From contig NZ_JQNN01000001.1 of assembly GCF_000745265.1 (NCBI RefSeq), positions 372,001 through 436,000 of the forward strand: DNA of 64,000 nucleotides. The letters are read 5' to 3'. The notes under the pieces are model-generated. The model searched no databases. It worked only from the letters and a program-made list of their open reading frames with translations, and was not told where the DNA came from. The DNA is from Massilia sp. 9096. Lineage in GTDB: Bacteria > Pseudomonadota > Gammaproteobacteria > Burkholderiales > Burkholderiaceae_D. The translations under genes and the position numbers were made by a program. Positions 18,048 to 27,300 of this stretch are shown one piece after another; positions within the stretch are counted from its first letter, which is position 1, and the number at the start of each line of letters is the position of its first letter.

Positions 18048-18233
18048 ATGATTAGCTATCAAGGAAGAATGGGCGCCGCCGCCCAGGGCCCCGAGCCGAA
18101 CCTGCCGCAGCGCCAGGACAGCGCACAGCATGCCGTCCAGCTGTCCGACCCGGACGAGCTGCGCCGCGCCTTCCTGCTGTACGGCACGGCCGGCCTGACG
18201 CTGCGCAGCGAGGAAGCGTCCACGGCCGCCTGA
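18048..18233 (+). CDS. Small protein of unknown function (61 aa)
   Basis: I do not recognise this protein. It starts MISYQGRMGAAAQGPEPNL, has no membrane segment, and contains an amphipathic stretch DPDELRRAFLLYGTAGLTL. The ATG at 18048 has GGAG 10 nt upstream; an in-frame ATG at 18036 is possible but would place the ribosome site inside the gene. A strong terminator-like hairpin at 18297-18335 follows, as expected for a monocistronic gene. The 221 bp upstream (17827-18047) is free of genes and lies between divergent neighbours, so it can hold promoters for both. Confidence 0.6.
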   Translation: MISYQGRMGAAAQGPEPNLPQRQDSAQHAVQLSDPDELRRAFLLYGTAGLTLRSEEASTAA

Positions 18234-18269
18234 GTCACCGGGGCAAACGGCCGCGTCGCAGGCGCGGTC

Positions 18270-18306
18270 GTCACCTCAAGGCGAACCTGTCACCTCAAGG
18301 CGAACC
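18270..18306. repeat. Two 18-bp direct repeats
   Basis: GTCACCTCAAGGCGAACC occurs at 18270-18287 and again at 18289-18306 with one base between. The second copy provides the left arm of the hairpin that follows, so the first copy could act as an alternative pairing partner. Confidence 0.85.
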
Positions 18307-18335
18307 CCGATCGCGCTGCGATTGCGGTTCGCCTT
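18297..18335. terminator. Bidirectional terminator-like hairpin
   Basis: The outer stem AAGGCGAACC / GGTTCGCCTT (10 bp) encloses an inner ATCGC / GCGAT stem. It lies between the 61-aa gene (plus) and the CoA-transferase gene (minus), which converge on it. Short T-rich sequence follows on the plus strand (TTTCC). Confidence 0.7.
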
Positions 18336-18387
18336 TCCACATCATCACGCCAAACGGCGCGCCCGCCAGCGTCTCATCCAAAGCATC

Positions 18388-19689
18388 TCATCCAAATACG
18401 CACATCCGCCTGGCCTCGTCGCGCAGCCACGACCGGAAGTCCGGGTGGGCGATCGCGATCAGCGCCTGCGCGCGCTGGCGCGCCGGCTTGCCGCGCAGCT
18501 GGGCCACGCCACACTCGGTCACCACGTAGTCGACGTCGTTCTTGCTGGTGGTCGCGTGCGTGCCCGGCGACAGCGTCGGCACGATGCGCGACACCGTGCC
18601 GTCCTTGGCCGTGGAGGGCAGCACGATGAACGATTTGCCGCCGCGCGAGCGGTTGGCGGCGCGCATGAAGTCGACCTGGCCGCCGGTGCCGGAATAGGGC
18701 AGGTGGCCGATGCTCTCGCTGCCGCACTGGCCGAGCAGGTCGACCTGCAGGCTGGCGTTGATCGTCACCAGCTTGTCGTTCCGGCCGGCGACGTAAGGGT
18801 CGTTGGTGAAGTTCGACGGGTGCATCTCGAGCATCGGGTTCTGGTGCATGAACTCGTACAGGCGGCGCGAGCCGAGCGCGAAGGTCGCCACCATCTTGCC
18901 CGGCAGGAGCGTCTTCCTGCTGTTGTTGACGGCGCCGGCTTCGACCAGCTTGAGGATGCCGTCGCCGATCATCTCGGTATGGATGCCGAGGTCGCGCTTG
19001 CCCGTCAGCTGCATCACCACCGCGTCCGGGATGCCGCCGTAGCCGATCTGCAGCGTCGAACCGTCGTCGATGTGCTCGGCGACCAGGCGCCCGATCGCCT
19101 CCTGCACCGGGCCGATGGCCGGCAGGCCGACTTCCAGGATCGGATCGATGCTTTCGACGATGGCCGTGACTTGCGACACGTGCACGTGGCACTGGCCGTG
19201 GGTGAAGGGCACGTGCGGGTTCACTTCCAGCACCACGGCGCGCGCCTTGGCGATTGCGGCCATCGTGTAGTCGCAGCCCAGGCTGAGCGCGAAGTGGCCG
19301 GAGGCGCTCATGGTTGATGCCATCGCGAACACCACGTCGGCCGGCATCAGGCCGCGCTCGATCAGCGCCGGGATCTCGGAAAAATAATTGGGGATGAAGT
19401 CGCACCAGCCGCCTTGCCCGCCGCTGCGCGAGGCGCCCCCGAAAAACAGGGCGGCGTGGCGCACGTGGTCGCGGCATGCCGGCTCGAAGTAGCCGAACTT
19501 GCGCATCGCCAGGATCTGCGCGACCTTGACGTCGGCAAAGCGCCGGTGATGTTCGGACAGGGCGCCCAGCAGCGTGGGCGGTTCGCCGACGCCGGTCGGC
19601 ACGACGATCATGTCGCCGTCGCGCACGTGATCGAGGGCGGCCAGCGCGCCGGCGCGCCTGGACTCGTACAGTTGCGGCGCAGTTTGCAT
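18388..19689 (-). CDS. Acetyl-CoA hydrolase / CoA-transferase family protein
   Basis: 433-residue cytosolic enzyme of the AcH/4-hydroxybutyrate CoA-transferase family, which moves CoA between short carboxylic acids or hydrolyses acyl-CoA. Family segments are VPTGVGEPPTLLGAL near the N-terminus, EVNPHVPFTHG, YGGIPDAVVMQL, HTEMIGDGIL, NASLQVDLLGQCGSESIG (with the putative catalytic Glu in the GSES stretch), the glycine-rich SGTGGQVDFMRAA and the terminal VTECGVAQLRGK. The ATG at 19689 gives a normal N-terminus. It is isolated on the minus strand with terminator-like structure downstream. The exact acyl substrate cannot be assigned. Confidence 0.88.
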   Translation of the reverse strand: MQTAPQLYESRRAGALAALDHVRDGDMIVVPTGVGEPPTLLGALSEHHRRFADVKVAQILAMRKFGYFEPACRDHVRHAALFFGGASRSGGQGGWCDFIPNYFSEIPALIERGLMPADVVFAMASTMSASGHFALSLGCDYTMAAIAKARAVVLEVNPHVPFTHGQCHVHVSQVTAIVESIDPILEVGLPAIGPVQEAIGRLVAEHIDDGSTLQIGYGGIPDAVVMQLTGKRDLGIHTEMIGDGILKLVEAGAVNNSRKTLLPGKMVATFALGSRRLYEFMHQNPMLEMHPSNFTNDPYVAGRNDKLVTINASLQVDLLGQCGSESIGHLPYSGTGGQVDFMRAANRSRGGKSFIVLPSTAKDGTVSRIVPTLSPGTHATTSKNDVDYVVTECGVAQLRGKPARQRAQALIAIAHPDFRSWLRDEARRMCVFG

Positions 19690-19965
19690 CGCCGTCTCCT
19701 GATTTTATCGTCGGATGCTGCACTGATCTCCAGCATAGCAGAGGCGTAGACGAGCGGCGAGGGGAGGCGGCAACGCGCCGGCTCAGGTTGGGGCGGCGGG
19801 CATCGCGCCGAACAGCGCCGCCGCGAATGCCGGCAGGACCAGCCGCAGGAAGGCCTTGCGGGCCAGCGGCGAGCAGCGGATTGGGCAGGATGTCGATAGA
19901 GCCCAGGCGCGCGCCGGCCTGCGCGGACGCGGCCGATAATGGAGCCATCGAATGCAGGAGGAACG

Positions 19966-20408
19966 ATGAAACGGACCGCATTACCGAGCGCACTCGCGCT
20001 CGCCGCCCTGACCGCCGGCGCCTGCCTGCCGGGCCTGGCGCAGACATCGGCACGCGCCGGCGTACAAACCGGCACGCCCCCGCCACGCAGATGACGCCGC
20101 AGGCCGGTGCGCCGACGCCGCAGCAGGCGCAAAAGGCACAGGAAAATCGCAGCGACGCCGAAGCCTACCTGCAGCGCGCGGAAGCGGCCGCCACCGGCAG
20201 CAGCGGCAGCGCCAGCGCCAACCTCGACGCCGGCATGCCCGGCCAGGCCAGCGGCGCCAGCGCCGGCGGCAGCACCCGCGCCGGCACGCCGGCGACCACG
20301 CCGAGTGTCCCCACCGCCGACGCACCCCCGCCGTATGGCCCGGTGCTGCAAGCGCGCCAGCCGCAGGCGGCCGATCCGGCACGCCGGAACGGGGCCACGC
20401 AGCGATAA
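19966..20408 (+). pseudogene. Frameshifted copy of the secreted Ala/Pro-rich protein downstream
   Basis: The ATG at 19966, with AGGAGG just upstream, opens a signal peptide (MKRTALPSALALAALTAGA) but meets a stop at 20092-20094 after 42 codons. The remainder continues in another frame to 20408 and reads ATQMTPQAGAPTPQQAQKAQ, RSDAEAYLQRAEAAATGS, STRAGTPATTPSVPTADAP, GPVLQARQPQ. It is colinear with the intact gene at 20493. Adding one C to the five-C run at 20077-20081 restores one frame throughout, so the lesion is a single-base loss. The promoter-like segment (CCGATAATGG) and ribosome region are duplicated too. It lacks the C-terminal half present in the sister gene. The cause could be real decay or a sequencing error in a homopolymer. 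Confidence 0.8.
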
Positions 20409-20492
20409 GTGCTTGCGGCGCCGGCCGTCGGTGCAAGGCGCCCGCGCGCGGGCACGGCCGATAATGGCGTCATCGAACGCAGGAGTCGAACC

Positions 20493-21335
20493 ATGAGACG
20501 GACCGCATTCCTGGGCGCATTCGCATTCGCGCTCGCCGCGCTGAGCGCCGGCGTCTGCCTGCCGTCCCCGGCCCAGGCGCAGGCAGCGACGCAGATACCG
20601 CCGCAGCCCGGCGCGCCGACCGCGCAGCAGGTGCAAAAGGCCCAGCAGAACCGCAGCGACGCCGAGGCTTACCTGCGGCGCGAGGAAGCGGCCGCGACCG
20701 GCAGCCGTACCCAGGCCACCGACCGCGCCAACCGCAATGCCGGCGTTCCCGACGAGGCTGCCGGCGCCAGTGCCGCGGGCAGCACGCGCGCCGGCACCCC
20801 GGCCACCACGCCGACGGCGCCGAGCGCCGACGCACCACCCGCCTATGGCCCGGTCCTCGATCCGCGCCAGCCGCAATCGAACGATCCGGCGCGCAGGCAC
20901 CCGGCCGAGGTGCACGACGAGGCCGACGCCGGCGCCAACCCGGCGGTGCTGCAGCAGCCGCCGCAGCAGGGACCGAAGCGCAACAACCCGCAGGCGTCGC
21001 GCCGCCATCCGGCCTGGCAGAACGCCGCCGAGCCGATGGCGCCGCGCCCGCTGCGCCGAAGCGGCGTCGACGAGCGCGCCGCGGCCGCCAGTCCCAAACC
21101 GGTGCCGGCCCCGGCCGCCGCCCCACAGCCGGTGGTGCCGAGCTCCAGCGCGCTGAACGGCTGCATCGGCGGCAGTTGCACCGATGCCGCCGGCAACCGC
21201 CTTAACGGGATAGGCCCCAGCGGGATAGGCCCCAGCGGGATCGGAACCAGCGGGATCGGCAGCGGCGGCAACGCCGGCGTCAGCGCCAGCGGGCGCCTGT
21301 GCAACCGCAGCGGCGCCACGGTGCAATGCTTCTGA
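20493..21335 (+). CDS. Secreted Ala/Pro-rich protein with C-terminal cysteine motif, unknown function
   Basis: 280 residues. There is a signal peptide (MRRTAFLGAFAFALAALSAG to PAQAQA), then a low-complexity Ala/Pro/Gln region with AQQVQKAQQNRSDAEAYLRR. A short repeat GIGPSGIGPSGIGTSGIGSG is encoded at 21207-21266. The C-terminus has four cysteines in the pattern NGCIGGSCTDAAGNRLN and GRLCNRSGATVQCF. That C-terminal pattern resembles, from memory, the tail of several uncharacterised exported betaproteobacterial proteins. The ATG at 20493 follows AGGAG by 9 nt. It is the intact partner of a tandem duplication with 19966-20408. No function can be assigned; periplasmic or surface location is likely. 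Confidence 0.75.
   Translation: MRRTAFLGAFAFALAALSAGVCLPSPAQAQAATQIPPQPGAPTAQQVQKAQQNRSDAEAYLRREEAAATGSRTQATDRANRNAGVPDEAAGASAAGSTRAGTPATTPTAPSADAPPAYGPVLDPRQPQSNDPARRHPAEVHDEADAGANPAVLQQPPQQGPKRNNPQASRRHPAWQNAAEPMAPRPLRRSGVDERAAAASPKPVPAPAAAPQPVVPSSSALNGCIGGSCTDAAGNRLNGIGPSGIGPSGIGTSGIGSGGNAGVSASGRLCNRSGATVQCF
21207..21266 (+). repeat. 15-bp tandem repeat encoding GIGPS-type pentapeptides
   Basis: Four in-frame units start at 21207, 21222, 21237 and 21252. The first two are identical (GGGATAGGCCCCAGC); the last two have diverged at several positions. Copy-number change would keep the frame and alter linker length before the final cysteine pair. Confidence 0.9.
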
Positions 21336-21398
21336 GCTGATGCGGCGCAGCACGTGGCGCATGGTGTTTCCGGCAAAGCCGGGCTACAATCGTCGAGA

Positions 21399-21414
21399 TT
21401 GACGTTTACGTAAA
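21399..21414. promoter_or_regulatory. Palindromic operator TTGACGTTTACGTAAA, LiuR-like
   Basis: The near-palindrome lies 45 bp upstream of the dehydrogenase start and contains GTTTACGTAAAC, a perfect 12-bp palindrome. It resembles sites recalled for MerR-family LiuR-type regulators of branched-chain amino-acid and fatty-acid catabolism. The downstream enzyme would fit that regulon. The regulator is not in this window. Confidence 0.45.
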
Positions 21415-21458
21415 CTGTGCAGGCAGCGGCGCGACGTCGACAACAACGAGGAGACACC

Positions 21459-22226
21459 ATGCAAATTCAAGACAATGTATTCATCGTGACCGGCGGCGCG
21501 TCCGGCCTGGGCGCGGCCACCGCGCGCATGATCGTCGACAACGGCGGCAAGGTCGTGCTGGCCGACGTGCAGGCCGAGGCCGGCGAAAAGCTGGCCGACG
21601 AGCTGGGCGAAGGCAAGGCACGCTTCGTCAAGTGCGACGTCACGCAGGAAGCCGACGGCCAGGCGGCCGTGGCCGCGGCCCAGCAGATGGGCCTGCTGCG
21701 CGGGCTGGTCAACTGCGCCGGCGTGGCGCCCGCCATCAAGACCGTCGGCAAGGACGGCCCGCACCCGCTCGACGCCTTCCAGAAGGCCATCAACATCAAC
21801 CTGGTCGGCACCTTCAACATGTGCCGCCTGGCGGCCGACGCGATCGCCAAGCTCGATGCGCTCGCCTACGACGAACGCGGCGTGATCATCAACACCGCCT
21901 CGGTGGCGGCCTTCGACGGCCAGATCGGCCAGGCCGCCTATGGCGCCTCGAAGGCCGGCGTGGCCGGCATGACGCTGCCGATGGCGCGCGACCTGTCGCG
22001 CAGCGGCATCCGCGTGATGACGATCGCCCCCGGCATCTTCGAGACCCCGATGCTGATGGGGATGCCGCAGGAAGTGCGCGACGCGCTCGGCAAGATGGTG
22101 CCGTTCCCGCAACGCCTCGGCATGCCGCAGGAGTACGCCCACCTGGCGCGCGCCATCATCGAAAACGTGATGCTCAACGGCGAGACGATCCGCCTGGACG
22201 GCGCGATCCGCATGCAGCCGAAGTAA
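21459..22226 (+). CDS. Short-chain dehydrogenase, 3-hydroxyacyl-CoA dehydrogenase type II-like
   Basis: 255-residue NAD-dependent SDR. It has the Rossmann motif [12 protein letters not shown] (about residues 11-22), the NCAGVAPA motif replacing NNAG, catalytic Ser in [11 protein letters not shown] and the YGASK motif (Tyr and Lys), then [13 protein letters not shown] in the substrate loop. The insertion [20 protein letters not shown] is typical of type II 3-hydroxyacyl-CoA dehydrogenases (HSD17B10-like), which oxidise 2-methyl-3-hydroxybutyryl-CoA in isoleucine and fatty-acid breakdown. The start at 21459 follows GAGGAG. The LiuR-like palindrome upstream supports a role in branched-chain or fatty-acid catabolism. 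Confidence 0.9.
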   Translation: MQIQDNVFIVTGGASGLGAATARMIVDNGGKVVLADVQAEAGEKLADELGEGKARFVKCDVTQEADGQAAVAAAQQMGLLRGLVNCAGVAPAIKTVGKDGPHPLDAFQKAININLVGTFNMCRLAADAIAKLDALAYDERGVIINTASVAAFDGQIGQAAYGASKAGVAGMTLPMARDLSRSGIRVMTIAPGIFETPMLMGMPQEVRDALGKMVPFPQRLGMPQEYAHLARAIIENVMLNGETIRLDGAIRMQPK

Positions 22227-22323
22227 GCCGCGCTGCTCGCGCCGGCGGCATTTGTTGTACGATGCTCTGTGCTAACTGGCGTGCGGCTATGGCCGCGCGC
22301 TAATTTTTTGCCCGGAGAATCGA

Positions 22324-24120
22324 ATGAAGTTGAAGTTGCTCGCCCTTGCCGGCGCCCTGTGCGCGCTCGCCCACGCTCCCGCTTTTGCCCAGGACGCGTC
22401 GCATTCCTCGCTGCAGCAGGCCCCCGAAGCCGCCACCGGCTACACCGAGAAGTCCGGCTGGACCGCGCGCAAGTACATGGTCGCCGCGGCCAACCCGCTG
22501 GCGGTGCAGGCGGGCTACGAGATGCTCAAGAAGGGCGGCACGGCGATCGACGCCGGCATCGCGACGCAACTGGTGCTGACCCTGGTCGAGCCGCAATCGT
22601 CGGGCATCGGCGGCGGCGCCTTCCTGGTCTATTACGACGGCAAGAAGACCCATGCCTACGACGGTCGCGAGACCGCACCATCGAAGGCCGACGAGCACCT
22701 GTTCCAGCACGCCGACGGTTCGCCCATGTCGCGCACCGAGGGCATCGTCGGCGGTCGTTCGACCGGCGCGCCGGGCGTGCTGCGCATGCTGGCGCTGGCC
22801 CACCGCGCCAACGGCAAGCTGCCCTGGAAGACGCTGTTCGAGCCGGCGATCCGCCTGTCCGAGCAGGGCTTCAAGGTCAGCCCGCGCCTGCACAGCCTGC
22901 TGGAGGGCGATCCCTTCATCGGCAAGGACCCGACCGCGCACGCCTACTTCTATGGCCCGGACGGCAAGCCGTGGCCGGTCGGGCACGTGCTGAAGAACCC
23001 GGCGCTGGCCAAGACCCTGCGCGAGATTGCCGCCGGCGGCGCCGACGTGTTCTACACCGGCCACATCGCACGCGACATCGAAGCCAAGGTCAAGGGCCAC
23101 CCGACCAATCCGGGCCTGCTCACGGCCGCCGACATCGCCGCCTACCAGGCCAAGGAGCGCGACCCGGTGTGCAATGACTACCGCAGCTACGAGATCTGCG
23201 GCATGCCGCCGCCATCCTCGGGCGGCATCGCCGTGGCCCAGATGCTGGGCATGTTCGAGAACTTCGACATGAAATCGCTGGGGCCGGCCGACGGCCTGCT
23301 GCCCGGCACCCAGGCCGTGCACATGTTCTCGGAAGTAGGGCGCCTGGCCTACGCCGACCGCGACCGCTACGCCGCCGACACCGACTTCGTGCCGCTGCCC
23401 GGGCGCGGCATCCCGGCGCTGCTGGACAAGAACTACCTGGCCGAGCGCGCCAAACTGGTCGATCCGGAGCGCTCGATGGGCGTCGCGCCGGCCGGCCATC
23501 CGCCGGGCGTGGAGACGGCCTGGAACTGGGGCCTGGACAATTCGATCGAGGCCCATTCGACCTCGCACATCGTGGCGGTCGACCAGTACGGCGCCGGCCT
23601 GTCGATGACCACCAGCGTCGAGGACGCGTTCGGCTCGCGCCAGATGGTCGACGGCTTCATCCTCAACAACCAGCTGACCGACTTCTCGTTCGACTCGCGC
23701 GACGCCAGCGGCCCGATCGCCAACCGCGTCGAGGCCGGCAAGCGGCCGCGCAGCGCGATGAGCCCGACCATCGTGTTCGACAAGCAGACCGGCAAGTTCG
23801 TCGAGGCGGTCGGTTCGCCCGGCGGCCCCCTGATCATCAACTACGTGGCCAAGGTGCTGGTCGGCACGCTCGACTGGGGCCTGAACATGCAGCAGGCGAT
23901 CGCGTTGCCCAACTTCGGCAGCCGCAACGGCCCGACCGAGCTGGAAGCCGGGCGCTTCCCGGACAGCGAGATCGAGCAATTGAAGGCGCGCGGCCACAAG
24001 ATCCGCATCGGCGAGCAGACCTCGGGCCTGCACGGCGTGGAGCGGATCGACATCCATGGGGTGCCGATGTGGTTCGGCGGGGCGGATCCGCGCCGGGAAG
24101 GTATCGCCAAGGGCGACTGA
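22324..24120 (+). CDS. ggt: Gamma-glutamyltransferase
   Basis: Periplasmic N-terminal-nucleophile hydrolase that cleaves or transfers the gamma-glutamyl group of glutathione. The product is 598 residues with a signal peptide (MKLKLLALAGALCALAHAP, cut near AFAQ). The proenzyme would self-cleave before Thr413 in EAHSTSHIVAVDQYG, giving large and small subunits. Further landmarks are ANPLAVQAGYEMLKKGGTA, EPQSSGIGGGAFLVYY, GRETAP, MPPPSSGGIAVAQML, AYADRDRY and the small-subunit motifs LNNQLTDF, SPTIVF and GSPGGPLIINYV. The intergenic DNA downstream holds a palindromic repeat. It probably lets the cell recover glutathione or release amino acids outside the cytosol. Confidence 0.96.
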   Translation: MKLKLLALAGALCALAHAPAFAQDASHSSLQQAPEAATGYTEKSGWTARKYMVAAANPLAVQAGYEMLKKGGTAIDAGIATQLVLTLVEPQSSGIGGGAFLVYYDGKKTHAYDGRETAPSKADEHLFQHADGSPMSRTEGIVGGRSTGAPGVLRMLALAHRANGKLPWKTLFEPAIRLSEQGFKVSPRLHSLLEGDPFIGKDPTAHAYFYGPDGKPWPVGHVLKNPALAKTLREIAAGGADVFYTGHIARDIEAKVKGHPTNPGLLTAADIAAYQAKERDPVCNDYRSYEICGMPPPSSGGIAVAQMLGMFENFDMKSLGPADGLLPGTQAVHMFSEVGRLAYADRDRYAADTDFVPLPGRGIPALLDKNYLAERAKLVDPERSMGVAPAGHPPGVETAWNWGLDNSIEAHSTSHIVAVDQYGAGLSMTTSVEDAFGSRQMVDGFILNNQLTDFSFDSRDASGPIANRVEAGKRPRSAMSPTIVFDKQTGKFVEAVGSPGGPLIINYVAKVLVGTLDWGLNMQQAIALPNFGSRNGPTELEAGRFPDSEIEQLKARGHKIRIGEQTSGLHGVERIDIHGVPMWFGGADPRREGIAKGD

Positions 24121-24129
24121 GGGGTGGTG

Positions 24130-24248
24130 GGGGCCTCGGCAAACCTACTGCGCGTCGCATCTTTGGCCTGCGATGCTCGCCGTACCGTAAGTACGGCTGC
24201 GCTTCCCTGCCAAACCTGCTTCCGCTCGCTACGGTTTTCCGAGGCCCC
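24130..24248. repeat. Palindromic intergenic repeat, copy 1
   Basis: The outer arms GGGGCCTCGG (24130-24139) and CCGAGGCCCC (24239-24248) pair perfectly, and AAACC/GGTTT extend them inward after one mismatch. Inside lies a core (24167-24238) with a 7-bp hairpin GCCGTAC-CGTAA-GTACGGC at 24179-24197. The core recurs in diverged form at 63604-63677. It lies between ggt and the hybrid kinase and may act as a terminator or REP-like element. Confidence 0.8.
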
Positions 24249-24320
24249 GATACAACGCGGAAAATTTCAGAAACGACAATTTTTCGAGCCATAACCGACG
24301 GATTTTGTTAATCTTGCCGG

Positions 24321-27300
24321 GTGGACATTGAACAACAAGCTGATACACGCCCCGGCGCCCGCCGGCGCCACCTGAACCTGCTGGCGGCGCTGGCGATCGC
24401 ATGGCTGCTTGCGCTGCTGGCCTGCGCGCCCGCGCGCGCGGAGACCGCGCCGACGCCGCGTTTCGAGCAGCTGTCGGTCGACGACGGCCTGGCCCAGGAA
24501 TCCGTGCTGGCCATCGTCCAGGACCCGGACGGTTTCATGTGGTTCGGCACCCAGTCGGGCCTGTCGCGCTACGACGGTTACCACTTCACCAACTTTCGCA
24601 ACGTCATCGGCGACCCCAAGACGCTGGTCAACAACTGGGTGCGCGTGCTTTACGTCGACCCCAAGGGCCGGCTGTGGATCGGCACCGACGGCGGCCTGGA
24701 CCGCTACGAACCCGCAACCGGCACCTTCAGCCATTTCCAGCCGGACGAGCCGGTCAAGCGCGGCAACGGCAACCGCCACATCGCCGCCATCATCGGCGAC
24801 GGCCGCGACGGCCTGTGGCTGGCCACCAACGACGGCCTGCAGCACTTCGACATCGCCAGCGGCCGCTTCGCGAGCTGGCACCACGTGCCGGGCGTGGCGG
24901 CGAGCATCGCCTCGGACAAGGTGAGCGCGCTGGCGCTGGGCCCGGGCGGGCGCCTGTGGATCGGCACCTCGGCCGGCCTGGACAGCCTGGATCCGGACCT
25001 GATGCGCTTTCGCCACCACCCGTCGCTGCGCGGCGGGAAGTACGACGTCATCCAGTCGCTGCTGGCGGACGACCAGCAGGGCCTGTGGGTCGGCAGCCTG
25101 GGTGGCCTGGACCGCCTGCCGCTCGGCCAGAAGGGCCAGCCGCGCAGCTTCGGCGAGGCGGAGGGGATCGATGCCGGCGAGATCCAGGTGCTGTACAAGG
25201 ACGCCGCCGGCGAGGTCTGGGCCGGCAGCCAGGACGCCGGGCTGTTCCGCTGGCAAGACGCCGAGGGCCGCTTCAAGCATCACGGGCACCGCATCACCGA
25301 CCCGTTCAGCCTGGGCGACAGCCACGTCACGGCGCTGTACGCCGACCGGGTCGGCACGTTCTGGGTCGGCACCTGGTATGGCGGCGTGTCGCGCACCGAC
25401 ATGGGCAACAGCGGATTCACCCGCATCGTGCGCGGGGTCGATGCGCCGATTACGCTGGAAGACAACAAGGTGCGCGGCATCGCCGCCGGCGCCGATGGCC
25501 GCCTGTGGCTGGCCAGCCAGGGCGGACTGCACCTGTTCGATCCGGCCGGTGGCGAGGAAAAGACCTGGCGCCTGGCGCCGGTCGACAAAGGCGCGACCGG
25601 CGCCGCGGCGGCGATGACGGTCGCGGTCGGGCCGGACGGCGCGGTCTGGGGCGGCACCCACAATGGCCTGGTGCGGCTCGATCCGAAGACCGGCAAGCTG
25701 ACGCGGCGTGCGCTGGCGCCGGACAGCGTCGACGCCGGCAACGTGCGCAACCTGCTGTTCACGCGCGACGGCACGCTGTGGGTCGCCACCCGCGGCGGCC
25801 TGCACAAGCTCGACCCGGCCGGCCGCCTGACCACCTACCAGCACGACCCGGCGGTCGGCGCCAGCCTGGCCGACAACGTGGTGCGCCCGATGCTGGAAGA
25901 CAGCCATGGCCGCATGTGGGTCGGCACCTTCGACGGCCTCGACCTGCTGGACCGCGCCACCGGCAAGTTCCGCCACTTCCGCCACGACCCGCTCGATCCG
26001 GCCAGCCTGTCCAACGACGAGGTGCACTACCTGCTCGAAGACCACAAGGGCACGCTGTGGGTCGGCACCGCGGTGGGCCTGAACCGGATGGTGATCGGCA
26101 GCGATGGCGCGCTGCGCTTCCAGCGCTACACCAGCCGCGACGGCCTGGCCGACGACGCGGTCGCGGCGATGCTCGAAGACGAGGGCGGCGACATCTGGGT
26201 CAGCACCTCGAGCAGCGTGTCGCGTCTCGATCCGGCCAGCGGCGCCTGGCGCAACTACAACTCGACCGACGGCACCATCGAAGGCTTCTACTTCGACGCC
26301 TCGGCCTACCGCGCGCAGGATGGCACGCTCTACTTCGGCGGCAACAACGGCATCACCGCCTTCAATCCGCGCGCGCTGCACGACAACCGCGTCGCGCCGC
26401 GCGCCGTGATCACCGGCCTGCAGCTGTTCGGCCAGCCGTGGCAGCTGCGCCACCCGGGCTTGCTGCCGGGCCCGATCGAACGCCTCGGGGAAATCACCCT
26501 GAGCCCGGAAGACTCGATGTTCACGCTCGAGTTCTCGGCGCTGCACTTCGCCGCGCCGGGACGCAACCGCTTCGCCTACCGCCTGGTCGGCTTCGACCAG
26601 GACTGGATCGGCGCCGACGCCACCAAGCGCTTCGCCACCTATACCAACCTCGACCCGGGCCGTTACGTGTTCCAGGTGCGCGCCGCCAACAAGGACGGCG
26701 TCTGGAGCGACAGCGCGGCCAGCATCGCGATCACCGTGCTGCCGCCGTACTACAAGACCTGGTGGTTCCGCGCCGTGTGCGCTCTGCTGGTGGTCGGCAT
26801 CGCGTATTTTGCCTACCGCCTGCGCCTGGACGGCCTGCAGCGCCAGAAGGACATGCTGGAGTACCAGGTCAGCGCCCGCACCGAGAAGATCGAGCAGCAG
26901 AACCGCCTGCTCGAGCGCCAGACCCACGAGCTGCGCGAGCAGCAGCGCCAGGTCCGCCGGCGCACCGACGAACTGGCCCAGGCCAACGGCGCGCTGCAGG
27001 AGAACGAGGAGCGCCTGTACCTGGCCAAGCAGCGCGCCGAGGACGCCACGCGCCAGAAGTCCGAGTTCCTGGCCAACATGAGCCACGAGATGCGCACCCC
27101 GCTGGCCGGCGTGATCGGCATGCTCGGCTTCGCGCTGCGCGACGGCGGCCTGCGCGACGCGACCCGCGAGCAGATCCTGCGCGGGCAGGGCAACGCCCAG
27201 TCGCTGCTGGCGATCATCAACGACCTGCTCGACTTTTCCAAGATCGAGGCCGGCAAGCTGACCATCGAGAACATCGACTTCGCGCTCGACGAGACCATGG

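Noticed and set aside
19966..20408. Programmed frameshift to make a full protein
   Set aside because: The C5 run lacks a known slippery heptamer or stimulator, and the missing C-terminal half suggests decay; not excluded but less likely.
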